Below, one piece after another: positions 49,574 through 57,423 of a DNA stretch of 64,000 nucleotides. Numbering within the stretch: position 1 is the first letter of the stretch; every line of letters begins with the position of its first letter. A program made the position numbers and the translations under genes. The stretch is from an uncultured Lachnospiraceae bacterium (lineage in GTDB: Bacteria; Bacillota; Clostridia; Lachnospirales; Lachnospiraceae). The stretch covers positions 1-64,000 of the forward strand of contig CACZFF010000008.1 in NCBI GenBank assembly GCA_902780385.1. Reading direction: 5' to 3'. Under the pieces are notes generated by a model, which saw nothing but the letters and a program-made list of their open reading frames with translations, searched no databases and had not been told where the DNA came from.

Positions 49574-50275
49574 TTGAAAAACAGAAAAATCATCACGGCA
49601 GCCTTATGCGCGATGCTTTGCCTGGCTGTTCTGACAGGCTGCGGGCGGTCCCTGATCATAACGACCGGTTTCGGCAGGGGGGATATTTTCAGGATCGGCT
49701 CACAGAGCTGCAAAATCTCCGAAGTGCGGGTCTATATGCTCAATCTGCAAAAGGAAAATGAAAGGCTGTTTGGCAATGCGATCTGGGAGAGCGAGAGCAG
49801 TGCGGACCTGCAGGAGGCTGTCAGGGAGCAGGCCCTGGCGCAGGTTACCCGTGTAAAGGCACTCAATCAACTGGCGGTGGAAAGAAATGTCATGCTGACG
49901 GACACTGAGACAGGTCTGGCGCAGCAGGCCGAGCACGATTATTATGCAGGCCTGTCCGAGGAAGAGATCAAGTACATTGATCTGGATGAGAGGAATCTTC
50001 AGCGCATGTTCTGTGAGTATGCACTGGCAGACAAGACCTGGACCAGCCTGGGCGAAATGGCTGAGAAGACCTATAAAGAGTTCTATGAAAAGACTCAGTG
50101 CGACCTCAACACAAGGTATTGGCAGACAGTCAAACTGGAAAAGATTAAAGGTGACCTTCAGGCCCCCGGCTTTGCCGCCTGTTATGAAGCAGCCTTCGGC
50201 ACAGGTGAAGACAAGAGTGCACAGGACAGCACCGGGGAGGCAGCAGCTGTAGAGAAAGCAGCTGAAGGCGAATGA
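49574..50275 (+). CDS. lipoprotein resembling PrsA/SurA N-terminal domain without PPIase
   Basis: 233 residues. Signal peptide and lipobox LTGC (Cys23), then KISEVRVYMLNLQKENERLF and long helices (REQALAQVTRVKALNQLAVE) typical of the SurA/PrsA chaperone region. The parvulin catalytic domain that normally follows is missing; the protein ends in an acidic Ala-rich tail. It would sit on the outer face of the membrane assisting folding of secreted proteins. Start is TTG at 49574, with AGGAAGGAA upstream. It precedes a DUF218 gene by 58 bases, likely cotranscribed. Confidence 0.75.
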   Translation: MKNRKIITAALCAMLCLAVLTGCGRSLIITTGFGRGDIFRIGSQSCKISEVRVYMLNLQKENERLFGNAIWESESSADLQEAVREQALAQVTRVKALNQLAVERNVMLTDTETGLAQQAEHDYYAGLSEEEIKYIDLDERNLQRMFCEYALADKTWTSLGEMAEKTYKEFYEKTQCDLNTRYWQTVKLEKIKGDLQAPGFAACYEAAFGTGEDKSAQDSTGEAAAVEKAAEGE

Positions 50276-50333
50276 TGCCCGGATCCGTAGACTATATATC
50301 AGTGTTAATGACAAGAATTCAGAAAGGACAGAT

Positions 50334-51155
50334 GTGATCAGAATCATCACTGTGCTCACGGGCGCAGCAGGCGTCTTTGTATTCATCCTCCCGGTTTTCA
50401 CCGGGAGGATACTTAATATAGGGAATGTGACGGGATTTGCTGTGAGCCTGTGTCTGCTGCTTTACGGTCTGAAGCAGAGCAGTATTCATGCATTGATCGG
50501 GCAGGGATGGAGAGCCGGCGGACTTCTGCGGGGCTTTCTCCTCGTTTGGGGAGCCGTTTTGACGGCCATTGCTCTCACAGCACTGATCCTTACCTGTATG
50601 ATCGTGCAGGCAGCCCTGAAAAAGCCCGCCCCGGATGCAAATGTCATCCTTCTTGGCTGTGAGGTAAAGGGCGAGAAGCCCTCCCGGATGCTGAAGGGAC
50701 GCATGGACGCCGCAGTTGATTATCTGCAGGAACATCCCGGCCTCTACTGTGTTCTCTCGGGCGGCAAAGGGGAAAATGAGAAGATCTCGGAGGCTGAGTG
50801 CATGTTCCGCTATATGACTGCCCGCGGTATTTCACCGGAGCGGCTCATTAAGGAAGACCAGTCTGTCTCCACACGGGAGAACCTGCTGTTTTCCCTGCAG
50901 AAACTAAGAGAAGCCGGTCTGATACAGGCAGATGGCGACAGTGAGAAGGAATCGGCAGCTGTCTTTGCAGAAAGCGCACGAAGCCCTGCGCAAATCGCGG
51001 TTGTGACCAATGAATTTCACGCCTGCCGTGCCCGCCTGATTGCAAAAGAGCTGGGATTTGATACCGGCACCGTGCCGGCTGCCTCACCCTGGTGGCTCCT
51101 GCCCACTTTTTATGTTCGCGAGCTTTACGGACTGCTCTATCAGATATTCCTTTGA
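50334..51155 (+). CDS. DUF218 (YdcF/SanA/ElyC-like) membrane protein
   Basis: 273 residues starting at GTG, with AGAAAGGA upstream. Three membrane helices in the first 100 residues, then the DUF218 domain outside the membrane: ANVILLGCEVKGEKPSRMLKGR, YCVLSGGKGENEKISEAECM, RLIKEDQSVSTRENLLFS and VTNEFHACRARLIAKELGF. Related proteins affect envelope lipid-carrier metabolism; no enzymatic role is proven. A 15-residue Glu/Ser/Ala insert lies near 205. The stop is followed by a long hairpin and the CIRCE palindrome. Confidence 0.88.
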   Translation: MIRIITVLTGAAGVFVFILPVFTGRILNIGNVTGFAVSLCLLLYGLKQSSIHALIGQGWRAGGLLRGFLLVWGAVLTAIALTALILTCMIVQAALKKPAPDANVILLGCEVKGEKPSRMLKGRMDAAVDYLQEHPGLYCVLSGGKGENEKISEAECMFRYMTARGISPERLIKEDQSVSTRENLLFSLQKLREAGLIQADGDSEKESAAVFAESARSPAQIAVVTNEFHACRARLIAKELGFDTGTVPAASPWWLLPTFYVRELYGLLYQIFL

Positions 51156-51167
51156 AACGTCCGGTCT

Positions 51168-51210
51168 GACATATGTCCGTTTGAGAGCGGGCTCTCAACG
51201 TCCATATGTC
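51168..51210 (+). other. long hairpin after the DUF218 gene
   Basis: GACATATG / CATATGTC outer stem, then CGTT / AACG and GAGAGC / GCTCTC inner stems around a two-base loop. The flank TCCGGTCTG is shared with the end of the element at 45677, so it may be a fragment of that repeat family. Confidence 0.5.
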
Positions 51211-51245
51211 GTTCCGTCCGTGCATGGCTCAAAGCTACGCACCTG

Positions 51246-51308
51246 TTAGCACTCGTTTGAAACGAGTGCTAATTTTTTATTGACATTTACGCCTTATGAG
51301 ACTAAAAT
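51246..51308 (+). promoter_or_regulatory. CIRCE operator and sigma-A promoter of htpG
   Basis: TTAGCACTC-N9-GAGTGCTAA at 51246-51272 matches the CIRCE consensus exactly, the binding site of the HrcA repressor. The nine-base spacer GTTTGAAAC extends the symmetry to a 27-base palindrome followed by six T's, so it can also act as terminator for DUF218. TTGACA at 51280-51285, 17 bases and TAAAAT at 51303-51308 form a strong promoter just downstream. Confidence 0.9.
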
Positions 51309-51347
51309 CTTCATTGTTTACAATAGTTTGATTTGTTTCGGAAGGGA

Positions 51348-51378
51348 AGGGGAGACATAGAACCGTCCCCTGTCTCCG
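51348..51378. repeat. GGGGACGGTTC half-palindrome (REP family, copy 5)
   Basis: One unit (GGGGAGACATAGAACCGTCC, then CCTGTCTCCG) inside the htpG leader, 27 bases before the start codon; GGAGACA and TGTCTCC pair into a hairpin. Confidence 0.75.
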
Positions 51379-51404
51379 AAAGTACAAATAGATGGAGGTT
51401 TATT

Positions 51405-53510
51405 ATGGCAATGGAAAGAGGACCCTTATCAATCAACAGTGAAAATATGTTCCCGATCATCAAGAAGTGGCTGTATTCGGACCACGATATCTTTTACAGG
51501 GAACTGATCTCCAATGGCTGTGACGCCATCACAAAGCTGAAAAAGCTGGATATGATGGGTGATTATGAGCTTCCGGAAGGCTATAAGGCCAGGATCGACA
51601 TTGAAGTCGACCCCCAGGAGAAGACCATCAAAGTCACTGACAACGGTCTTGGCATGACTGCTGACGAAGTCAAGGAATACATCAACAATATCGCATTTTC
51701 CGGCGCGGAAGCTTTCATGGAGAAGTACAAGGACAAGGCCAGCGATGATCAGATCATCGGTCATTTCGGTCTGGGCTTCTACAGCGCATTCATGGTTGCA
51801 GAGCTGGTAGAGATCGACACCCTGTCCTGGCAGGACGGCGCAGCGCCCGTGCACTGGGAGTGTGACGGCGGCAGCACCTTCGCTATGGACGACGGAGACA
51901 GAAAAGAGATCGGCACGACCGTCACTCTGCATCTGGCCGAGGACTGCCTGGAGTTCGCGAACTATTACCGCGCACAGGAAGTCATTGAGAAGTATTGCTC
52001 CTTCATGCCTGTCGAGATCTATCTGTCCGAGCATGACACCAAGATGACAGAGACCATCAACGAGTCTGAGCGCAGACCCGAGGATGTCGTCATCGAGGTC
52101 ATCGAGCCCGCAAAGAAAGAGGACGAGGACAAGGATGCAGAGCCCGAAGAGAAGCGCCTGAAGATCCGCCGCCGTCCGGTTCTGTGCAACGACACAAATC
52201 CTCTCTGGTCCAAGACTCCCAAGGACTGCACGGATGAGGAGTACAAAGAGTTTTACCGCAAGGTCTTCCACGATTACAAGGAGCCCCTGTTCTGGATCCA
52301 CCTGAACATGGACTATCCCTTCAACCTCAAGGGAATCCTCTACTTCCCCAGGATCAACCTGGAGTACGAGTCCGCTGAAGGCGTGATCAAGCTCTACAAC
52401 AGCCAGGTATTCATCGCCGACAATATCAAGGAAGTCATCCCTGAGTTCCTGATGCTGCTCAAGGGCGTCATCGACTGCCCCGACCTACCGCTGAACGTCT
52501 CCAGAAGCGCTCTGCAGAACGACGGCTTCGCCCAGAAGATCTCCGACTACATTTCCAAGAAGGTCGCCGAAAAGCTGGCCGGCATGTGCAAGACCGACAA
52601 GGAAAATTACGACAAGTACTGGGACGACATCAGCCCCTTCATCAAGTACGGCTGCCTGCGCGACGACAAGTTCTGTGAGAAGATGACCGACTACATCCTC
52701 TTCAAGGACCTGGACGGCAAGTACCACACACTTCCCGAGGCTCTGGAGATCAACGCAAAGGATACAGAGGAGTCCGCAGAGGACGAAAACGGCGAGAAGG
52801 TCGAAGCCGAAGTCGTTTCCGACGGTGATCTCGCGGAAAATGACGCCGCAAAGGAAGGCTCGGAGGAAGAGGAGAAGAAGGAACATACCATCTACTACGT
52901 GACCGATCCCGAGCAGCAGAGCCAGTATGTCCGCATGTTCCGCGAAAATAACATGCAGGCCTTCGTCCTGAGCCACAATATCGACCAGCCTTTCATTTCG
53001 CAGCTCGAGGCAAAGAACGAGGGAATTCACTTTGAGAGGATCGACGCCAACGTCCAGGATGCCCTCCGCGCAGACGATGAGAGCGCTGAGAGTGAAGAGC
53101 AGGCAAAGGAAAACGGCGAGAAGATCACAAAGATCGTCCAGAAGGCCCTGGATGACGATAAGCTGAAAGTCCAGCTCGAGACCCTCAAGGACGCCAACGT
53201 CTCCTCCATGCTGACCGTGAATGAGCAGACCCGTCGTATGAACGACATGATGAAGATGTACTCCATGAACGGCATGGACTTCGGTATGGACAAGATGACA
53301 AAAGAAGGCCAGACTCTGATCCTCAATGCGGCTCATCCCCTGGTCAAATATGTCCTGGATCACGAAGAGGGAGAGAACACCAAGCTCATCTGCGAGCAGC
53401 TCTATGATCTTGCCCTTCTCCAGAACGAACCTCTGACCGGCGACGCCATGGCAAAATTTGTCACCCGCACCAACCAGATCATGATGCTCCTGGCCGGTGA
53501 AAACGCGTAA
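51405..53510 (+). CDS. htpG: HtpG/Hsp90 molecular chaperone
   Basis: 701 residues, above the usual 620-640. GHKL ATPase domain with SNGCDAITKLKKL, VTDNGLGMTADEV, IGHFGLGFYSAFMVA and GTTVTLHL. The middle domain follows (LFWIHLNMDYPFNLKGILYF, PLNVSRSALQND). The dimerisation region ends LILNAAHPLVKYVL. The extra length is an acidic insert near residues 445-495 (KDTEESAEDENGEKVEAEVV) and a charged linker near 225-245. GGAGG precedes the ATG. The CIRCE site upstream predicts heat induction through HrcA, unlike Bacillus subtilis htpG, which is not in the HrcA regulon. Confidence 0.95.
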   Translation: MAMERGPLSINSENMFPIIKKWLYSDHDIFYRELISNGCDAITKLKKLDMMGDYELPEGYKARIDIEVDPQEKTIKVTDNGLGMTADEVKEYINNIAFSGAEAFMEKYKDKASDDQIIGHFGLGFYSAFMVAELVEIDTLSWQDGAAPVHWECDGGSTFAMDDGDRKEIGTTVTLHLAEDCLEFANYYRAQEVIEKYCSFMPVEIYLSEHDTKMTETINESERRPEDVVIEVIEPAKKEDEDKDAEPEEKRLKIRRRPVLCNDTNPLWSKTPKDCTDEEYKEFYRKVFHDYKEPLFWIHLNMDYPFNLKGILYFPRINLEYESAEGVIKLYNSQVFIADNIKEVIPEFLMLLKGVIDCPDLPLNVSRSALQNDGFAQKISDYISKKVAEKLAGMCKTDKENYDKYWDDISPFIKYGCLRDDKFCEKMTDYILFKDLDGKYHTLPEALEINAKDTEESAEDENGEKVEAEVVSDGDLAENDAAKEGSEEEEKKEHTIYYVTDPEQQSQYVRMFRENNMQAFVLSHNIDQPFISQLEAKNEGIHFERIDANVQDALRADDESAESEEQAKENGEKITKIVQKALDDDKLKVQLETLKDANVSSMLTVNEQTRRMNDMMKMYSMNGMDFGMDKMTKEGQTLILNAAHPLVKYVLDHEEGENTKLICEQLYDLALLQNEPLTGDAMAKFVTRTNQIMMLLAGENA

Positions 53511-53674
53511 ATCTTATTTCCCTGCAAATGCATTATAGTGCAAATGAATTATAGGCGGCCTGCGGTCAATGGTCTGTGAATACGCAGTATTGACCGGACC
53601 CCATAAAGCAGCAGTACATTACAGGTAACTGTTCAGACCCTGGTGCTTTCGGACAGTGTCTGCTGAAAAAAGAA

Positions 53675-53730
53675 AGAAGAGACTCCCCTGCGGACGGATA
53701 TAAGATCCTGTCTTCAGGGGAGTCTCTTCT
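53675..53730 (-). terminator. terminator of the membrane protein gene
   Basis: AGAAGAGACTCCCCTG pairs with CAGGGGAGTCTCTTCT across a 24-base loop; on the minus strand it is followed by CTTTCTTTTTTC. Sequence between htpG and this hairpin shows no gene. Confidence 0.75.
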
Positions 53731-53842
53731 GCTCAAAGAGCTTTGCACGCTCAGATAGTCGCTTATGAGTGTATTCAGGAATCATACATGTAAGAACTCT
53801 GCGTGTAAGAAAAAAGATGCGGTCTGTGCAGAGTCTGTACAT

Positions 53843-53887
53843 TCATTACAAGCTTTACAGTCATTACAAGCTTTACAGGTCATTACA
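53843..53887. repeat. 18-bp tandem repeat at the membrane gene stop
   Basis: Two copies of TCATTACAAGCTTTACAG plus a third partial TCATTACAG overlapping the stop codon of the minus-strand gene. Confidence 0.7.
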
Positions 53888-55055
53888 GCCAGGAAATGCA
53901 GGAGATGACTGCGGCCACGATGACCGTACTGATAGTCATTGCCAGGACATTGGGAACAGTGCCGTGGATGTATTCCGGCCTCCTGTCCTCGATCCAGTGC
54001 GCGATCGGCGCACCGATAATGCCGCCAAGGATACCGGAGACCAGGATGACGGGCATGGTCGCGCCGAAGAGCAGGACGCAGGCAGGAGAGGTGCACACGA
54101 CGGGAACATAGGTGCCGTACCAGCCCCTCTCCTGGTATCTTCCGGTGTAGAGGAAGACGCCGAGTCCGCCGCTGATGAACTGGGAGAGAAGAATGGCGGG
54201 CAGCATATTCGCGCCGCCGCAGAGCAGGCTTGGGTGTATGAGCCAGTCGATGATGACACCGACGATCACGAAGAGACCTGCGATATCGTTGCCGTAAAAC
54301 TGCGGTTCGGTGAAGTCTGCGACGGTCCTGCGCAGGATCCAGAAGGGACTCTTATAGTCGATCCCGGGATCATTGGTGTTGTTGGTCGCAGGGATTTCTC
54401 TTTTTTTCATCCAGGGGAGCACCCGGCAGACACAGCCGGCTATGCAGCCTGAGATGACCATGCAGAAGACGTTGTTGGTCGCCCCGGGGATATTCCAGGA
54501 TGCGGTCACCGTGGAGATCCAGTATGCGGTGGGTGTACACAAAACGGCGCCCAGAATACTGGCCGTAAGAAGTGTCACAAGTCCGGGACCGTACATGAGT
54601 ACCATGGACGGCGGGACACTCACGATCACGATGAAGGTGGGGATCCATGAGAGTCCCAGATCAAACAGATGAATGTACCCGAAGAGATACTGGGTGAGCA
54701 GGAGCGACAGGATCTGGGAGGCAAATACCCAGGGCCATATGCGGGCGCTGCCGTAGCAGATCTCGATTCCCGCGAACCGGGACTTGCTGATGCTGAGCAG
54801 CCATGCTGCTATGGCACCGACAAACAGAAAGATCGTCGATATGGGACCTGCAAAGAATTCGGGTTCTGTCCAGTTGATCAGAAACCAGAGAAACTGGTTC
54901 TTGGGTGTGTAGATGGACTCAGTGAGTTTTGCGTATGCTCCCGCGTCCAATTGTCCGTGGACGGCCTGCAGGAGAAAATACAATGCAAACCCTATCCCGA
55001 TCGTGAGTACCAGGCCGGCGGGTGAACCGTATTTTTCATATTTCTTTTCTTTCAT
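53883..55055 (-). CDS. internally duplicated polytopic membrane protein, unknown family
   Basis: 390 residues, about ten membrane segments. The two halves are homologous: WTEPEFFAGPISTIFLFVGA matches FTEPQFYGNDIAGLFVIVGV; TLLTASILGAVLCTPTAYWI matches ILVSGILGGIIGAPIAHWIE; IPGATNNVFCMVISG matches IHGTVPNVLAMTIST. This two-fold design is typical of transporters, but I do not recognise the family. AAGGAG lies 11 bases before the ATG at 55055. It lies downstream of the tandem nitrilase on the same strand, so it may move that enzyme's substrate or product, as AmiS/UreI-type channels do for amidases; it is not itself a clear AmiS homologue. Confidence 0.75.
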   Translation of the reverse strand: MKEKKYEKYGSPAGLVLTIGIGFALYFLLQAVHGQLDAGAYAKLTESIYTPKNQFLWFLINWTEPEFFAGPISTIFLFVGAIAAWLLSISKSRFAGIEICYGSARIWPWVFASQILSLLLTQYLFGYIHLFDLGLSWIPTFIVIVSVPPSMVLMYGPGLVTLLTASILGAVLCTPTAYWISTVTASWNIPGATNNVFCMVISGCIAGCVCRVLPWMKKREIPATNNTNDPGIDYKSPFWILRRTVADFTEPQFYGNDIAGLFVIVGVIIDWLIHPSLLCGGANMLPAILLSQFISGGLGVFLYTGRYQERGWYGTYVPVVCTSPACVLLFGATMPVILVSGILGGIIGAPIAHWIEDRRPEYIHGTVPNVLAMTISTVIVAAVISCISWL

Positions 55056-55104
55056 GATTTTCACCACTCCTTATATAGGCAGGGCATATGGACAGAGAAG
55101 GAGA

Positions 55105-55148
55105 CTCCCGTCCCCGCAGGTCTTTGTGTGACCTGCGGAGACAGGGAG
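55105..55148 (-). other. hairpin between the nitrilase and membrane protein genes
   Basis: CCGCAGGTC / GACCTGCGG with an outer CTCCC / GGGAG, no T-run. It could tune readthrough or mRNA stability within the putative two-gene operon. Confidence 0.5.
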
Positions 55149-55245
55149 GGTTTCCGCTGTCCCGGGACGGTTCACTCCGGGGGAGGATCCGCGCCGGCCC
55201 TGTTCATACACCGTGTTACTGTGGCGGGGAGTCTGGTATGATCAA

Positions 55246-57048
55246 TCACTTAAAGAAATCGTAAACAGGTGCCTTGGGATCGACGATCACATCATACATG
55301 ATCGGATGGCGCATGCAGACAAGGTCTTTTCTGCGGACCACGTTGGTCGGATAGACGGAATCAGGCGCATTGGAGGTGTCCATGGTGATGCTGATGATGC
55401 CTTCGTCCTCTGCTCCCATGATCTTTTCGTTTCTGGGGAAGAGGAAGGTGTCGGGATGGAAGATACCGCTGCGGCCGAAGCATCCGTTCTGTGTCGGATT
55501 TGCGAAGAGCGAATAGACATTGTTCTCGCCGCCGCGGACTCTCCACAGATGCCAGTGGATGGTGCTGTAGCCCATGGGGATCGGATAGTTGTGCCAGTTC
55601 TTTGTTCCGTTCAGTCCGTAAGGCTTGGGCGTGCGCATAGCGGAAGGGAAGCAGATCAGGTCGCAGCCGTTGAGGGCCAGGAGCCTGCCGGGTTCCGGGA
55701 ATTCCGCGTCGTGGCCGATCAGAATACCGATCCTGCCGACGGGAGTGTTGAAGTGAGGGAATCCAAGATTGCCGGGTGCTGCCCATGCTTTGTCCTCTTC
55801 GGACAGATGCATTTTCCTGTAGAAGCCGGCAAGGCCTTCGGGGCCGGTCAGGATAGCGGTGTTGTAGAGGGTGTCGCCATCTTTCTCCACCATGCCCGCG
55901 ACGATGTAGATGTGATATTTCATCGAAATATCAATGACCTTATCCACGGAAGCTCCCTGGACACACTCCGCGAGTTTTGCTGCTCCTGCTGCGTCGACAG
56001 GGCCGGTGAGCATGAGCTCAGGGAAGACGATCAGCTCGCTTCCGCCTACAGCGGCAGCAGCGGCTTTTTCTGCGATGATGGCGATATTGGCTTCGACATC
56101 GCCCTGGACAGGGTTGACCTGGGCGACAGAGACGACGGACTTTTTGCCCTTGGGAAGGGGATCATAGCCATAGAGTCCGTGGTAGTCCAGAGGATTCCAC
56201 AGATACATGTTCTGCATGATCTCCATGTAGTCTTTGGGACGTCTCTCGAGGATCTTGTTGCCGCCCTCGCCGAATTTCTTGGCTCTGGCGACCTCGATGT
56301 CGACTTCGCCGTACATCAGGGGAGCGGTGTCCTCATAGGATCCGATGGTTCCGTCGGGATTGATCAGCACGCTGCCGCCGCCGAACTGGACGGTGCGCTC
56401 GAGGCCGTTTCTGTTGGATTCAAGGACATAAACGCCGTTGTCATAGGCGCGTGTCAGCCAGTAGGGAGCAGGTGTCTTTTCTGCCAGCCAGTTACTGATG
56501 TGGACGATGATGTCCGCGGCGCGCAGGCCCTGCAGTCTGGCGGTCTCGATGAAGTGGATATCCATGCAGATGGAGAGGCCGATGTTTCCGATGGGGGTCT
56601 CAAAGACCTGGAAATCGTGGTCGCCTTCCTTTGCCCACTTGGGCTCTGCGATGTACTGATGGTTTTTGCGGTGGACACCGACGATGCCCTTGGGACCAAT
56701 CAGGGCGGCAGAATTGTAGTAGATGTCTGTTTCCGGGTCGACTTCCGGCATGCCTACGACGATATAGCAGTCATACTTGGCAGCGATGGCCTGGAAGCGG
56801 TCTGTGGTCTTTCCGGGAATGGGCTCTACATAGGGAGCGACTTCTTCTCTGTTGTACCAGCAATATCCGGTGGTGGACATTTCAGGAGTTGCAATGAGGC
56901 GTGCGCCGTTCTTTGCTGCCTCTTCGACCAGGGCAAGCTGTTCGGATACGTTCCGTTCGACTTCCCCGAGCTTGGGATCAACCGTCAGGGCAGCCACTTT
57001 GTACTTTGTGCATTCCGGCATTTTGGCACTTCCAATCTGGATACTCAT
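55246..57048 (-). CDS. tandem carbon-nitrogen hydrolase (nitrilase superfamily), second domain lacking the nucleophile
   Basis: 600 residues, two CN-hydrolase domains. Domain 1 (about 15-275) has the full triad: Glu56 in TPEMSTTGY, Lys128 in GVHRKNHQY and Cys161 in LSICMDIHF. Domain 2 (about 303-590) keeps Glu344 (FPELMLTG) and Lys412 (FYRKMHLSEEDK), but the cysteine is Gly445 in GILIGHDAEFPE. So one half should hydrolyse an amide or nitrile and the other is probably structural or regulatory. GGAGG sets the start at 57048. It is divergent from an AmiC-like sensor kinase. Substrate unknown. Confidence 0.9.
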   Translation of the reverse strand: MSIQIGSAKMPECTKYKVAALTVDPKLGEVERNVSEQLALVEEAAKNGARLIATPEMSTTGYCWYNREEVAPYVEPIPGKTTDRFQAIAAKYDCYIVVGMPEVDPETDIYYNSAALIGPKGIVGVHRKNHQYIAEPKWAKEGDHDFQVFETPIGNIGLSICMDIHFIETARLQGLRAADIIVHISNWLAEKTPAPYWLTRAYDNGVYVLESNRNGLERTVQFGGGSVLINPDGTIGSYEDTAPLMYGEVDIEVARAKKFGEGGNKILERRPKDYMEIMQNMYLWNPLDYHGLYGYDPLPKGKKSVVSVAQVNPVQGDVEANIAIIAEKAAAAAVGGSELIVFPELMLTGPVDAAGAAKLAECVQGASVDKVIDISMKYHIYIVAGMVEKDGDTLYNTAILTGPEGLAGFYRKMHLSEEDKAWAAPGNLGFPHFNTPVGRIGILIGHDAEFPEPGRLLALNGCDLICFPSAMRTPKPYGLNGTKNWHNYPIPMGYSTIHWHLWRVRGGENNVYSLFANPTQNGCFGRSGIFHPDTFLFPRNEKIMGAEDEGIISITMDTSNAPDSVYPTNVVRRKDLVCMRHPIMYDVIVDPKAPVYDFFK

Positions 57049-57252
57049 CTTTTTTCCTCCTTTTTCAGAATCAATCAAATGATTGTGCAGCTTGTGGGGA
57101 AGAGTACTTTTCGAGTACTTTTTGTCGGATCGTCGGACTCTTCCGCCGCTCTTTGTTAGAGTATATCGATTAGCAGTATTCGGGAAACAGGTAATAATTT
57201 TGTGTCCATAAGGTAAAATATTTGTCTCTTTTGAATAAACGCCCTGAAAAGA

Positions 57253-57280
57253 TTGATAATAAATAAGAAGGATATATACT
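57253..57280 (+). promoter_or_regulatory. promoter of the sensor kinase gene
   Basis: TTGATA, 16 bases, TATACT; transcription would start near 57287, giving a leader of about 135 bases. The rest of the 375-bp divergent region is A/T-rich and should also hold the nitrilase promoter. Confidence 0.5.
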
Positions 57281-57369
57281 GTCAGTAAACGGACAAAAAA
57301 CAACAGGCCGGGGCAGTGCACAGCTCTGATCCCGGCTTCGGACAGACGCCGGCACGCGGGGCGTTTGCC

Positions 57370-57407
57370 AATATCTCAAATATCTCAAAATATCTCAAAA
57401 TATCTCA
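57370..57407 (+). repeat. ATATCTCAAA decamer repeats before the kinase ribosome site
   Basis: Four near-perfect units of ATATCTCAAA in the leader, ending nine bases before the GGAAGGGG ribosome site. They may bind a regulator or be slippage-prone DNA affecting translation. Confidence 0.7.
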
Positions 57408-57423
57408 GAGGAAGGGGAAACCC

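Noticed and set aside
52485..53363. 292-residue frame opposite htpG
   Set aside because: Leucine/valine-rich complement of the htpG coding strand; no start signals.
55213..57159. 648-residue plus-strand frame opposite the tandem nitrilase
   Set aside because: Long antisense frames arise from codon bias of the real gene; the nitrilase motifs and GGAGG site are on the minus strand.
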